A DNA stretch of 64,000 nt from Humulus lupulus (lineage: Eukaryota; Streptophyta; Magnoliopsida; Rosales; Cannabaceae): positions 64,464,643-64,528,642 of the forward strand of contig NC_084799.1 in assembly GCF_963169125.1 (NCBI RefSeq). The letters are read 5' to 3'. Position 1 is the stretch's first letter. Every line of letters starts with the position of its first letter. This document shows, in pieces, positions 36,880 through 48,180 of this stretch. Under the pieces are notes generated by a model. The model was not told the DNA's origin and made no database searches. It was given only the letters and a program-made list of their open reading frames with translations. Position numbers and translations under genes: made by a program.

Positions 36880-39480
36880 GCTCTGACAACTTTCTCATGT
36901 GAAGTCACCTCTTTATCACCCCCATTAGCAGCCCCAAAAGCCTCCACGGTCTCGACGAGCTCTTTCGATAATCAATCCTGGAACTTGGAAAGGTATCGCC
37001 CCCAAAGTTTCGCATCCAGGATTGAGAAGTCTCCTTCTTGGTTGTACACCCAGCACCGATAAGACATTTCCTCCAGAGAGCCCGTTGCCTCAGCAACCTC
37101 CTGCTTGGCCTTCTCAGTCTCCTGTTTGGATTTCTCCTCGTCCTCGGACAACCTCTTTTTAAGCATGTCAAATTCCTCAAGCTTCTTGTTGAGGTCGTCG
37201 ATCTCGACCTGCAACTGGTCTGGACGCTAGCTCACCTTCATGACCTGTGCCTTGGAGATTCGCTCATTGTTCAGGGATGTCTTCTAGTCATTCTTAGCCT
37301 CCTCCCCTAGCCTTGTCTCTTTCAACTCGGATCCGAGAGATGCTGCGGATTTGTTTAAATAAGACTGCAATAAAAAAATAGCAGGGTTAGCTTGCGAAAA
37401 GGAGGGAAACTAAACAAAACAAAACGTGTAAGTAAAAGGATAACTTACCGTCAGGGTCATTCCTAAGATCGAGTCCAGTACATTCTCCGAGGGATGCTCC
37501 TCTATGGCTCTCAGGTCCTTGATGCTCACCTGATTGGCGTGGCCCTTCAAGTGACTTTCCATCTCATGGAAGGGCCCACGAAGTGCCTCTGGGATCTTCC
37601 CAACCTTGAGCAGCATAACTGGAAGTTGCACAGGAGGGGCCTCATCATGTACAACTTGAGGAATCAGAGCAGGTTTACAAGGAAGAGGCGGAGGGGCTTC
37701 TTGAGTGGTAGTTGTTATTACCCGAGCTTGCTGCGTCTTTGGTTGTTGTTACTTCTGGGTGGAGCTGGCACCCTTATCTTTTGTAGGGGATCCAGTGGTA
37801 TCTCCGGCTCCGGAGGTGGTTTTCTTTGATACTCTCTGCTTCTTGACGACAGGTCCAGCTACGGCCCCAGCAGGCTTAAAGGCGCTCTTTAGGTCCATGT
37901 TTTCGTCTACAAGAGAACGAGCAAAAGTGTTAGATTCAATGAATGAGTCAAGATAATGCAAAGCAAAAGGGAGAAAATCCTCCCTCCGAGCTAGAAGGGG
38001 AGACAACTATAAATAGCTCTGGATTCTGATCTGGGCTAGACTCGACCTCTCATTCACAAATGGTTGGAGGTGGAGTTGAATCTAAAAGTTCTATCTCGTG
38101 AGGCTCACTAGGTTTGGGCACCTCAATCAGACTAGGTTCATACTCAGGCTGCCAAAGGCATGACGACCCTGGCGAATGGACTCCCAGGTCAGAAGGTTGT
38201 CCTATACTAGTTAAAAATTGTTGACCTAAACCTAAAGGTATTCTCTACTATGATAGTGTATTTAAGGAGAGCCAGATCATGGCAGACAACTAGATGATCC
38301 ACGCACTATTGAAGTGTGATATCTATATCCTAGTCTGCGTAATTGTGACTCACGACCCGTCTCGGATCATACCGAGCCAAAATAAATTCGACAGTAGCTC
38401 AGTTTATGTCCTATCATTATTACCTTGGACGGAGGTGTCGGATGTTGCCCCCGAATCTTTTCGCCCTTGTTTTCCCTCAATTCTCAAGGCCACCTTAGCA
38501 GGCTTCTTGCGCACCAAGGGCACGACCTCCTATTTTTCTTCTTCCTCGACCTTCTCAACAACTGGAGCTCAAGATCTCAGCTTCAAGGTCTGACCTTCCT
38601 TGATCAGACCACATTTCACCTTGGGCAGTGCGGTTGGCCAAGGTTTCGTATTGAACTCCCAAGGTCACAGATCGTTCTGTCCTCTTGTAAATAGCTGCAC
38701 GAGATAGTCACTCGATCAAAATCACCAATTAACTTAGCAAAAATAAAGGATTCAAATAAAGAATTCACATGGCTGGGAAACTTACAAGGGTGGTTGAAGT
38801 ATATGTGCATGCAGTTCTTGAACCCATTGGACATAAAGAATACATCTTTAGAGTCACTCAGGTGGTTTAGGAGTTTGATGATGGAAGCTATGTTGGGGAA
38901 TCTGGTGAGGTGGCAGAAACCATCACCTCGACCCTTTGTCACTAGATGGGCCTTGAGGCATAAAAAATACATAATATTAATAGGAGTGGGGACCTCCCAC
39001 TTATGCTTCAAAAATAAATATTTCAACCCCGCCAGGAGTCGATACGAGTTCGGGGGCAGTTGGAATGGTGCTAGTTTGACGTAGTTTAAAAAGCCTACGA
39101 AATACTGATTTAGGGGAAGGAAGACACCTGCCTTCAGGTGTTCATCATTTCACGCTCCAAAGTCGTCCTGGAGCGGGGTGCAGCTCCGCTCTCCATCCAA
39201 TGGAGGGCGGGCAATAAGTATTTTGGGACCCATCTCGATCCCATGACTCAACAAGATTTTGTTCACCTTGTTCTGAGTCTTTATTCAAGACTCGATGTGC
39301 TCAGCCTCGAAGAAGGCGTCCGGTCCAACCTCGACTTGTCTTTCCACCATTGGATCAAAGTGGGTAATGTGGGTCTCGGAGGCGACCTGCTTGTCTTTCT
39401 TTTTTTTTTCTATGAGGAGGAGCTCGCTATTGAATTCTTCTTTTGACTGACCATAATTTAGTTTGCCTGGTGACAAAGCG
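36880..39480 (-). pseudogene. Antisense gene of Tat element, copy 2: gypsy-type transposon domain plus coiled coil
   Basis: Read on the minus strand from 39,476. An N-terminal charged segment is followed by a globular region at about 39,135-38,620 (FVGFLNYVKLAPFQLPPNS, WEVPTPINIMYFLCLKAHL, GFCHLTRFPNI, FFMSNGF). This matches the family known as 'putative gypsy type transposon' (Transposase_28). After a poorly conserved middle (38,600-38,010) come a Pro/Thr/Lys-rich linker (38,006-37,640), a further exon (to about 37,449) and a C-terminal coiled coil with a YRCWVYNQEGDFSILDAKL segment (37,380-36,880). Several stops are present. The C-terminal half is the counterpart of 1-698. Function is unknown; it is transcribed opposite to gag-pol. 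Confidence 0.7.
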
Positions 39481-40240
39481 GCCTGCTAAATTATCACCTG
39501 ATACAATTGCGTGGATTCACGGGTGATCAGGAATCACGCACCATAAACTCAAGAAACCCTAATACTTCGGGATTCGTATGTCAGACCTAGTACCTCTTTG
39601 GAAAGTAGTTAAGTGCAAAACCACTAAATATTGTGACCCTTAAGCTACCAAGAAATGAACCTAAAAATCCTCAAATCTTCAAACCAAAATATTCAAATGT
39701 TTATCTCTTAAACCTAGAAAAGCTAGAAACTGATCCATTTTTTGTGCATTATTCTTAGTCGTTCTTAATGATATCAGTTTTGGCCACATATAAAAACCTA
39801 AACTAAACTCGTGCAAGACCGAAACAAGTCAAAAATACCGAATTTTTTGTAAAACCTATTGGAAAATAAGAAAATGAAATTTAAACTAGATATAAAAGTA
39901 CTTACAGTTTGGTTTCTTGGTCGACAAAGTGAAGAAAGAGAATAGGAAAATGTTGAATTAAAAGGTAGTGAGGCCCAAATTCGGTTCTCTTATTTATACG
40001 TAAACGTCGGGAACAAATCTAAGTCATACAATTAGATTAGTTTGAGATCCAAGGGCCCGAGTTAAATATCCCAAACAACAGCAAAAGGTTGACCAGACAA
40101 CTATCACAGTACTCAAAACCCAAACAGGCGCCAGTGAAGAGCAGACACGTGTCCCATACTCGAGTGAGTATGTGTGCACGATTCCCCATAACAAAAGCAG
40201 AAACCTGCTGTGCGTGTCAGACATGACATCATGCACGAGT
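39481..40240. other. Non-coding stretch upstream of the antisense gene
   Basis: Lies between the antisense gene start and the 3' LTR of copy 2. It would hold any promoter of the antisense gene. I see no other feature. Confidence 0.5.
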
Positions 40241-40261
40241 AGAGACTTGGGGGGAAAATTT
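40241..40261 (+). other. Polypurine tract of Tat element, copy 2
   Basis: AGAGACTTGGGGGGAAAA followed by TTT lies directly before an LTR start TGTATCC. This is the usual site for plus-strand DNA priming. Confidence 0.7.
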
Positions 40262-42060
40262 TGTATCCTAAAAATACGAGCTGAATTATTCAGCACGGGG
40301 TACAACTGGTAGACAAGTGTATGAAGAAAATGTACATATAAAAAATATCTTGTTAACTCTGGAGTGAGCACCTCGGGCTTACTTAATAGCATACAACAAC
40401 CAGAGAGTCTCTCGATCGCCTCTTACGCAAACAACTTAGTTCGAGGTACACATCGCCTAGATCGCCCTCGTGAATCTCTGAACATGACTCGAGTCTCTTC
40501 ACATTGGTCCTACTACACCCAGCTCAAGGAGTGTGTTCAGCTCGTGGACACCTAACTATGATACACAGTGAAGGATCCCAAAATACTCGGAGATTCCTTA
40601 TACGCCTAATAAATGCATAGATTTTATTATGTATTTATTACCCAATATAATGGGTATATAATTAATAGGTAGTTATGTATTTATGTAAATGAGAAGTTAC
40701 CCAACACTACTACAAAAACTAGCTTTTAGGACACCATTTTAGGGCACTCACTTAAATGCGAGCCCTAATAACATCTCCTAGACCTTTTAGGACACTCAGT
40801 GAGGGTCTTTAAAAAATATATTTTAGGACACGCAGTACGAACCCTAATTACTGACGTGAGTCCTAAAAGACTATGAGGAAATTTGGGTCAGTGGAGATTT
40901 TCAATGGCACACTTTGAGTGTCCAAAAGAGTATTGATGGCATTCAAAGTGGGCCCTAAAATAATAATAAATAAATAAATTAAGTTTAGCTTTATTAAAAA
41001 AAATAATACAAAAATTAGAAAACCCTAAAATTGTACCAGCCCCTTCTTTCTCCTCTATTTTCTTCCAGCCGCCTCACACTCTCTCTCTTTATTTCTCTCT
41101 CGCATCCAAGATCTGCTAGCCCCAACGACCACCATGTCGGCAGCCACAAGCTACATGCGCCACCCCAGGAGATGCAGCACGCCACTGACCTCTGATCCCC
41201 GCGGGCCCTCCGCCTCACGTGCGACCTAAGGCGTCCAACGAACCCCCGAAGTTGCAATGGTAGCTCATCACAAGCTCTCTGCTATCCATGACCGGCGGCT
41301 CTTCGGCCACTGCCTGCCTACATGCACCACCCAGGCGTGTTCCTCGGCCCCGAAAACCCCCAACCCCGTGAGCCCAAGTCGTACGCTCCATCTAGCCCTC
41401 TCGATGGTGCCTTCAAAGTTTGATGACTTTGTGGGTTTCCAAAACTTTGTGGGCATTTTCCGACCGCCTCGAGCCACCCTAAGCCAAATGACCACCACCA
41501 TTGCATTCCTTGTGCTTTGGGTTTCATCACCCAGTAGCTATTTTTCCCCAACCATCACCTTTGAGTGGTGGCACCACAGCCGCCGTCGCTGGAGTTCTGC
41601 CGCGGGTCTCTGCCATAAATATTAATTAATTTTTTAATAATTAAAAATATAACTTTTTAGGGCTCACAATGTGAGTCCTAAAAACAATCTTTTAGGACTC
41701 GCAATGTGAGCCTTAAAATACTTCACTTTTTAAGGTTATCAAATAGAGAACTCGCACCCCGCGAGCCCTAAAAAGTATTATTCGTAGTAGTGCAAATTTG
41801 TAAGTTACCATATTGATGTACATTACCCAAAACTGTCCATGGTAACCTCTTATAAAAACAAGGATAACAGACAAAAAAAGGGATCGACTTTCTATATGTC
41901 AAAACTCTTCTGAAATTGTCATAAACAATTTCATCAAGAGTCCTAAGCAGATCAATAAGAATGACTCGTGGACTGGGTATATTTTAACCATTGAACCACG
42001 TAAAATCGTGTGAGTATTTTGTGTTCTATCTTTTTGTCATTTCTTTCTATTTGGTTTATT
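40262..42060 (+). repeat. 3' LTR of Tat element, copy 2, split by a CACTA element
   Basis: Starts TGTATCCTAAAAATACGAGC after the polypurine tract. It continues on the far side of the CACTA insertion with a TATA-like TTATAAAAAC near 41,848 and a GACTCGTG...GAACCACGTA segment shared with the LTR of copy 1. Without the insertion it is about 0.7 kb. The right end, near the MULE, is approximate. Confidence 0.65.
40705..41792. mobile_element. Non-autonomous CACTA element, 1,088 bp, target duplication CAA
   Basis: Left end CACTACTACAAAAA and right end TTCGTAGTAGTG share a CACTACTAC inverted repeat. The flanks carry CAA (40,702-40,704 and 41,793-41,795). Inside each end are repeated motifs such as TTTTAGGGCTC and GAGTCCTAAAA in both orientations. 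The centre (about 41,030-41,620) is unusually GC-rich and holds open stretches but no convincing gene. It is related to 58,395-59,148. It cannot encode a transposase. Confidence 0.93.
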
Positions 42061-42127
42061 AAAAGTGTAGTCTCTCTATTTTTGGATTTCTAAATCTCTT
42101 GTTAGTGCTAAAGCGGATGATTATGTC

Positions 42128-45100
42128 ATGGATATGAGGGTTGAAAGGGTCATAAATGGTTATGAGGATGTAGAAGGAGAAGAGGGTAATGGTGAAGAGG
42201 AATTTGTTATGCATATGCCTGATGATTGGGGGGAAAGTGATCAAGAGAATGATGAGTATGATTCTGAAAGTGTGGAGGATGATGAGGATAGTGAAGTTGT
42301 TGGCAGTGATGAGGATGAAGAAGATGTGTTGATTCCGGAACGTGAGGAATGGGAACAATTCAGAGATGGGCAGGTTTGGCCAGAGATGATTATGAATTGG
42401 GTGACATTACCCAAGTTGAAGTTGAGATGGCCAAAGCATCCCAGCCACACCCTGGCAGCACAAGTAAGGGTTCGACCAACTTTGTAGATGAGCTTGACAT
42501 GGGAAATGAAAGTCCAGTGTTAACTGATGTTGATTTAGGCCACACACCAAGCCAAACTCAGGTCCATGAAGATGCTGATTTGGGCCAGAGTCTAAGGGAA
42601 ACCAACCAAGCCCATGAAGAGCTTGATTTGGGTCACACATCAAGACATCAAGCCAAACTCAAGTCCATGAAAAGCCTGAATTGGGCCAATGTTCAAGGCA
42701 AACCGAGCATAGAAAGAGTACACAAGTGGAGGTCCAACCAGATGCTGATTTGGGCCAAGGAAACTCTGCTGAAGACAAAGATTCTGTTGAAGAAGAGTAT
42801 GCCCTAGATGATGAAGAAGAGAGGCAATATGAAGAGAATATTACTGAGCCTAGCCGATGGTGGGGTTCTGTGAACAAAGTGTATGGGCAGGTCCAAGCAG
42901 ACAACTCAGATGGAGATTATGTGGATGAAGATGAACTGCAGAGCCTAGACAGTGACGATGGTGAAGGTGGATCTAAGAAAAGTAGAAAGCAATTTTTCCT
43001 AAGAGATGAATGGGCAGATTTCAAGTTTGTTCTTGGATTGGAGTTTGCTAATGTGAACCAACTTAGAGAGGCTTTAAGGGAATACTTCATAAGTACAGAT
43101 CGAGAATTTGTATATGCTTTCAACAACTAGACAAAGCTTAAAGCAATTTGTAGAGAACAAGGTTATGGTTGGTGCCTATATGCTCGGGTACAGAAAAGGG
43201 ACAGCACAACTTTCAGAGTGAACACATTAGCGGATGTTCATAACTGTGGCATTGTTTTTAACAACAAACATATTGATGCACCTTGGCTAGCTAAACATTT
43301 CTTGCCTCAGTTTCAAATGAATCCAAATATGTATTACATTAACTTCAAGGAGCTAACCTCCAACACTAAGTTCTCCCGCACAACCAGACATGTTTTTTAC
43401 AATGCAAAGGCTAAGGCAAAGAAGATACTAGAGGGATCTGTGGCTGAACAGTATGCTGTATTGGAGGATTATTGCAAGAAAATTCTTGCCTTGAATCCTG
43501 GGAGCACAACCATCATTAAGAGCAACATAGTGAATGATAGAAGGTTGTGTGAAAGAGTCTACATATGCATGAAAGCTTGCAAGGATGGGTTCAAGGAGAA
43601 CATAGATACATGGACTTGGTTCCTAAATTTGTTGAAGGAGGATTTTGAAGGACTAGATCATACAAAAATCACTATGATTAGTGATAAACAAAAAAAGGTT
43701 TAGGGAATGCTTTAGGTTTTGTATTTGAAGGTGCTGAAATATTTTGTGTGAGACATCTACATTCCAACTTCAAGAAAGAGTTTCCTGGTTTTTTGCTTAA
43801 ACAAAAGTTGTGGGCATGTGCAAGGGCTACAACACTCGAGGACTTCAAGAAAAAAATGACATCCCTTAAAGAGGTTAATGAGAAGGCATATGACTGGTTA
43901 ATGAAAAAAAATCCAAGTGAGTGGAGCAAGAGGCATTTTAGGTTTCATGTAAAGTGTGACATGTTATTAAACAATTTGTGTGAAAGCTTCAACTCAGCAA
44001 AATTGGATGCAAGGGAGAAGCCTATCATTACCTTGCTAGAAAAGATTCGGTTATGGTTAATGAGTAGATTATGTGTGAAAAGGGAGAGTGTTTCCAAATG
44101 GGTGCATCCTGTAGGAAAGAGGGTTAGGGAAGTCATTGAGAAGAACAAGCATGTGGCCAGACACTGTGATGGACCCAAAACGGGTATGTTTAAATATTTA
44201 TACTCGCAAGCGCACGAATCGTATTTATAGAATAGTTTTCGTGTAAGCACGAGGTCGAACCCAAAGGAGTTGTCTAAAATAAAAAAAGAAAACTATTTTA
44301 AATCAAAAGTAATAAATTCTAACCTAGCTCCAAATATTAATGAGTTTTAATGTTATGAAGATAAAATAAAAGATTGAAAAATAAAGCTATTTAAGAGAAT
44401 AAAAATAAAAGCAATAATGAGTTGACAATAAGTGTTAAAAGAAAAGATTATTAAGATACTAGAATCCACAAAATGTAAGTTTAATAATATTTATTAGTAT
44501 ATTGATTCTCAAGTTTTAGTGATAGTTAAAATAATTCAAACTATCATTTTCCAAGAAAGATTTATAATTTTAAGCACAAATTTCTTCTAAAAATATAGGA
44601 TTTTTCTTCACTTTTCAAAATTATAATTTCAAAGCATTTAGTGTAAATCAAACTAATGAAATAACAAATAAATCAATGAACATTATTTATAAGGCAAAAC
44701 ATAATATTTTTGTTCTAAGCATGGATGTGTACAATTTAATGACACATCTTACACAAAGAATATTATGTTTATGCACTAATGAAGAACAAAGTGTAAATAT
44801 GTTCTAACAATCTAAAATACAAGATATTTAAGATGAAAGAAATATGTGAAGAAGAAAAATCCATAAACTTTGTTGTATTACAAGGGAAATCAACATACAA
44901 TATAAATATTACCTAGTTACAAGTTGCTTCATCATGATCTTAATAATCTTATGAAAAAGATTAGAAGCACATAACTAGAGTAGAAATTACAAAATAAATG
45001 ACATACATACTTGCAAAATGCTCTTGAAAAACCCAAATGGAAAAGAGAATGGTAGAGAGAAAATGGGAGAAAAAGATGGTAACCAAAACATTAAGCACCC

Positions 45101-46765
45101 TAAAATGGTCTTGAAATTCCATATTTATAGCCAAAGTGAGATTATTAAAATAATCAATTAAAATTAATTAAATTGATTAGATTAATTAAATAAAATAAAT
45201 ATGGTATGTAGAGGTAAATTATAGGGTGTAATGATGATGTTGTGGTAAAAATGTGTAGACAAAATGGTAAAAAGTTGGCATTTTGTCATAGGGGACAAAT
45301 GAGCAAATTGATGGGCTCAAGGGGATTTTGGTACGGCTGGGTGCTGGCGCAGGAGGTAGATGGCCGGGGACTTGGGCCGTGTGGTTTGGAGGCCCAATTG
45401 GCTTCAAGAGGCGTTGGGCCCAAAATCTGGGCTGGCGTTGATTTGTTGAGGCTCAACCGAGTGAGGTGCTAAACTGGTGGAGAAGCTGCTGTTGGTGGAG
45501 TGGCCAGGCGTGGTGTACGGGGCGTGTTGGCTGAAGGGAAATGGGAGAAAGGCAGGGTCACGTGGCTGGAGGAAAAGAGTCAGTAGTGGAGCTGCTGAAG
45601 GCAGCTAGAGTTGGGCCGGCGTGGGCCTGGTTGTGAGGCCCAATCCGTGGGACTGAAGTGAGATGGCTTTTTGCCAAAATTTGCTATTTTCTCTTCACAA
45701 ATGCCACTTTTATTTCCTTTTCTCTTCTTTTTCAAGCATAAAAATTGCAAAGTACATCCTACAAAATAAGTAAATATTAAATTAGCATCAAATATTTTCA
45801 ATTATAAAATATCTCATATTAAGTTCATGAAAATACTAATTGAAATTTAATTTATTTTGACAATTAAGTTCAATAACATCACATTTTTTTAACTTATAAT
45901 CTAACAACACAAATTTCAAATAATTAAACTACAACATATTATAATAAAATATCTATAAAAACATATAAAAATCTAGAAAACTACAATAAGACTAAAAAAT
46001 TAAAATTACATAAAAAATTAATAAGTTAATTAAAAACTCAAGAACTAAGCAACAATTAGCATGTAAAATATGATAAAATAACTCTAATTTGTAGAGTTAT
46101 CACACTGCCAGTCCACTAAAGCAAACTCACACAAATTCCAAGTACATTTTCGTGACTCAGAGTGGTTCTCTGTGAATTTGGTGGATAGGGTGTGTACTTG
46201 AAGAGGTTACCAGTTGACTGGTATACCTTGTGGCAATGTCTTGGCTGCCATTTGGAGCTCCAACTTAAATGTGATGGATTTTGTGGATTCAGCTTACAAG
46301 AAAGAGGCTTTTATAGCTCAATATGCTGGTATTATAAAGCCAATGCCATCACCTGATAAGTGGCCAGATCCAGGACAGAATCCTATTCCACCTACTGAGA
46401 ATGTCTTGCCTGGGAGACCTAAGAAATCAAGGAAAAGAGAACCAGATGAACCTCCTGCCCCCAATGCAACAAAAGCTCGAAGAGTAGGTCAGGCAAACTT
46501 TTGCAACAACTGTGGGAAACATGGTCACTTTTGATGTACTTGTAAGAGTCAACCTACAGAACAGGTATTGGGGCAAATTCTATATTCCTTTTGTTTTGAT
46601 ATGAACTGAAAATTACAGCTTATTAATACTAAGGTATGTTGTTTGCAGCCTGTTCAACGGAGAAGAATGGGAAGACCACCAAAGAAAAATCCAGCACCAG
46701 AAACTATCAAAAGAAAGAAGAGGAGGGTGAGACAAAAGGCAAGAGAGGCAGCACAAGCTTCATAA
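42128..46765 (+). pseudogene. MULE (Mutator-like) transposase, deleted and split by a solo LTR
   Basis: From ATG 42,128: a strongly acidic N-terminus, a DNA-binding region (FKFVLGLEFANVNQLREALREY, then YGWCLYARVQ and a Cys/His segment), part of the MULE core (TWTWFLNLLKEDFEG, FCVRHLHSNFKKEFPG), a SWIM zinc finger (QLTGIPCGNVLAAI; the usual His is Asn), and a CCHC knuckle (CNNCGKHGHF...C). The final exon ends at 46,765 (GRPPKKNPAPE). Breaks: frame changes at about 42,450 and 42,660; TAG at 43,128; a frameshift in a seven-A run near 43,690; stops in the SWIM region (near 46,200) and after GHGHF-type HGHF (near 46,533). CKDGFKE is joined directly to NIDTWTW, so the segment with the first catalytic Asp is missing. 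Confidence 0.9.
44167..46102 (-). mobile_element. Solo LTR, 1,936 bp, inserted in the MULE transposase
   Basis: On the minus strand it starts TGATAACTCTACAAATTAG and ends TTTTGGGTCCATCA. It is flanked by the duplication CACTG (44,162-44,166 and 46,103-46,107). Removing it restores the transposase frame across the junction (KHVARHC to QSTKANSHKF). A segment reading ATTCGTGCGCTTGCGAGT on the minus strand, near its end, is common in plant LTRs. No coding sequence. A GC-rich block (about 45,290-45,660) lies in its middle. Confidence 0.87.
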
Positions 46766-47383
46766 TCTCAGCCACATCCACAAACCACTAAACATTCTTA
46801 GATTAGATAGTTGGAACATTTCATTTTGAGTCCTGACTTTGTTTTAATTAACTACAAAAACCCTTTGTTTTGACATGTTGGCTTAATTTTGATTTTATGT
46901 ATAAGGTATAACCCTTAAATTGTTGCCAACATGTACTATGTATATGCTTAATCTAACCAAAGACACCACCTCAAACTTGCTGAAAACTGGTTAATGTTGT
47001 ATTGGTCGTTATGTTGATGTTCAAATATGATGCCTAAGTTATTGATATTATTTTGCTATTATGTAATTTGTTAAATGCACCAATACAACCAAGTGACCTC
47101 AACACAATTTAACATAAAATTGTCAATCAAAACACATCAATTTTCACAAACAAAAAAGCAACACAATTTTATTTCAATTCCTTTTTCATTGTTACAACTC
47201 ATGAGACCATTATATTTGTAAAACTACCACTCTTCAGCAGCAATACTAACACAATGACAACTACAAAATAAAATAAAAAAACAGTTTCCCCCAACTTATA
47301 TTCAACCAAAGACCACTATTTGGATGAGCACACATTGTATAAACTTGTTTCCCAATTTCCCTATCACCAATATCTACATGTCT

Positions 47384-47788
47384 CTAATCATTACCCACAT
47401 TTTCTTCCCCATTGCAATCTTCACCTTCAATTCTTTTGACCCAATCTGGAATCAAACCCTTTCCACCTTGACAAGTTTCTGGATCCACCCAACAAAAAAA
47501 ATCACACCCCCCTCTGACTGTAATAAGGCAGAAAATATACAAGTTATTTCAGGAACACCATTAAAACCATGAATAATCAAGAACACCAGAAAATTTTAAA
47601 AAACTTACTTTCATTCTATAGCATGTTCTAAACCTTCTACCAGGATTTCGATTGGTCCAAAAGGTCCTCAATGCCAACGTTAAGTCACAGTCACAAGTTA
47701 CTCCATCATACCTCACTGTACCCCTACCCCGATACCTCCCTCTGCTGTGTACTCGACCAGAAGAGCAAAATGAAACTTCACCCTCCAT
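47384..47788 (-). pseudogene. GRF-type zinc-finger protein, frameshifted
   Basis: On the minus strand, exon 1 (47,788-47,609) has a start codon, an Arg/Gly-rich segment, then the GRF zinc-finger signature CDCDLTLALRTFWTNRNPGR and RFRTC. A GTAAGT donor follows. Exon 2 (47,517-47,384) continues with GGCDFFCWVDPETCQGG and ends at a TAG. The two parts are out of phase by one base at a run of six G (about 47,507-47,512), so the gene appears broken. GRF fingers bind nucleic acid. In plants, short GRF proteins are frequently found within or beside MULEs, which fits this place just past the MULE transposase and in opposite orientation. Confidence 0.7.
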
Positions 47789-47999
47789 ATTCCCAATCCT
47801 TCTTCTTCCTTAGCTCTTCTAAAATGGTTCCTTCTTCCACTGTCGACTTCTTCCTTGCAGCCTCTTCGAAAATGACTTTAGGTTTTGGGGGGTAGGTTTT
47901 AAAAATAAAATAAAATAAAATAATAATAATAATAATAATATTAATAAAATTAAATTTGAAAATATTTTTTTCTAGTTTTAAAAAATTAAACCTTTGATT

Positions 48000-48180
48000 A
48001 ATCTGGAGCCTACACGTGTCCATTATAGCCCACTAACGGAGACCCTATTGATGAAATTGGATAGAATTACAGTTTTAGGATATTTGGGTACTTTACCTGC
48101 TAAAAAAAAGATTGGGTCCATACTGGGTATTTTCCCCAAACCTTGGATACTTATGCCACAAATATCCCTTTAACAAAACT
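48000..48180. repeat. Possible right terminal inverted repeat of the MULE
   Basis: The stretch ending GGGTATTTTCCCCAAACC...TATGCCACAAATATCCC looks like a plant MULE terminus. No matching left copy could be found near 42.1 kb, so the assignment is weak. Confidence 0.35.

Larger units (their letters stand above)
33993..42060 (+). mobile_element. Ty3/gypsy Tat-lineage element, copy 2, 5'-truncated and internally deleted
   Basis: On the plus strand: the middle of gag (from about 33,995), protease, the last part of integrase, a non-coding stretch, an antisense gene (36,880-39,480), a polypurine tract and a 3' LTR (40,262 to about 42,060). The 5' LTR and gag N-terminus are missing at the junction with the PIF element. 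The RT, RNase H and most of integrase are absent between 35,750 and 35,800. The LTR is split by a non-autonomous CACTA. Layout and sequence relate it to copy 1, but the two are strongly diverged. Confidence 0.82.

Noticed and set aside
41257..41625. 122-codon plus-strand frame and overlapping minus-strand frames inside the non-autonomous CACTA
   Set aside because: All frames are open because the core is GC-rich. The frame is not kept in the related element at 58,395-59,148.
16717..41792. Treating the 11.4 kb and 1.1 kb CACTA elements as one family
   Set aside because: Their termini (CACTACAGG versus CACTACTAC) and subterminal motifs differ, so the large element is not an obvious source for the small ones.
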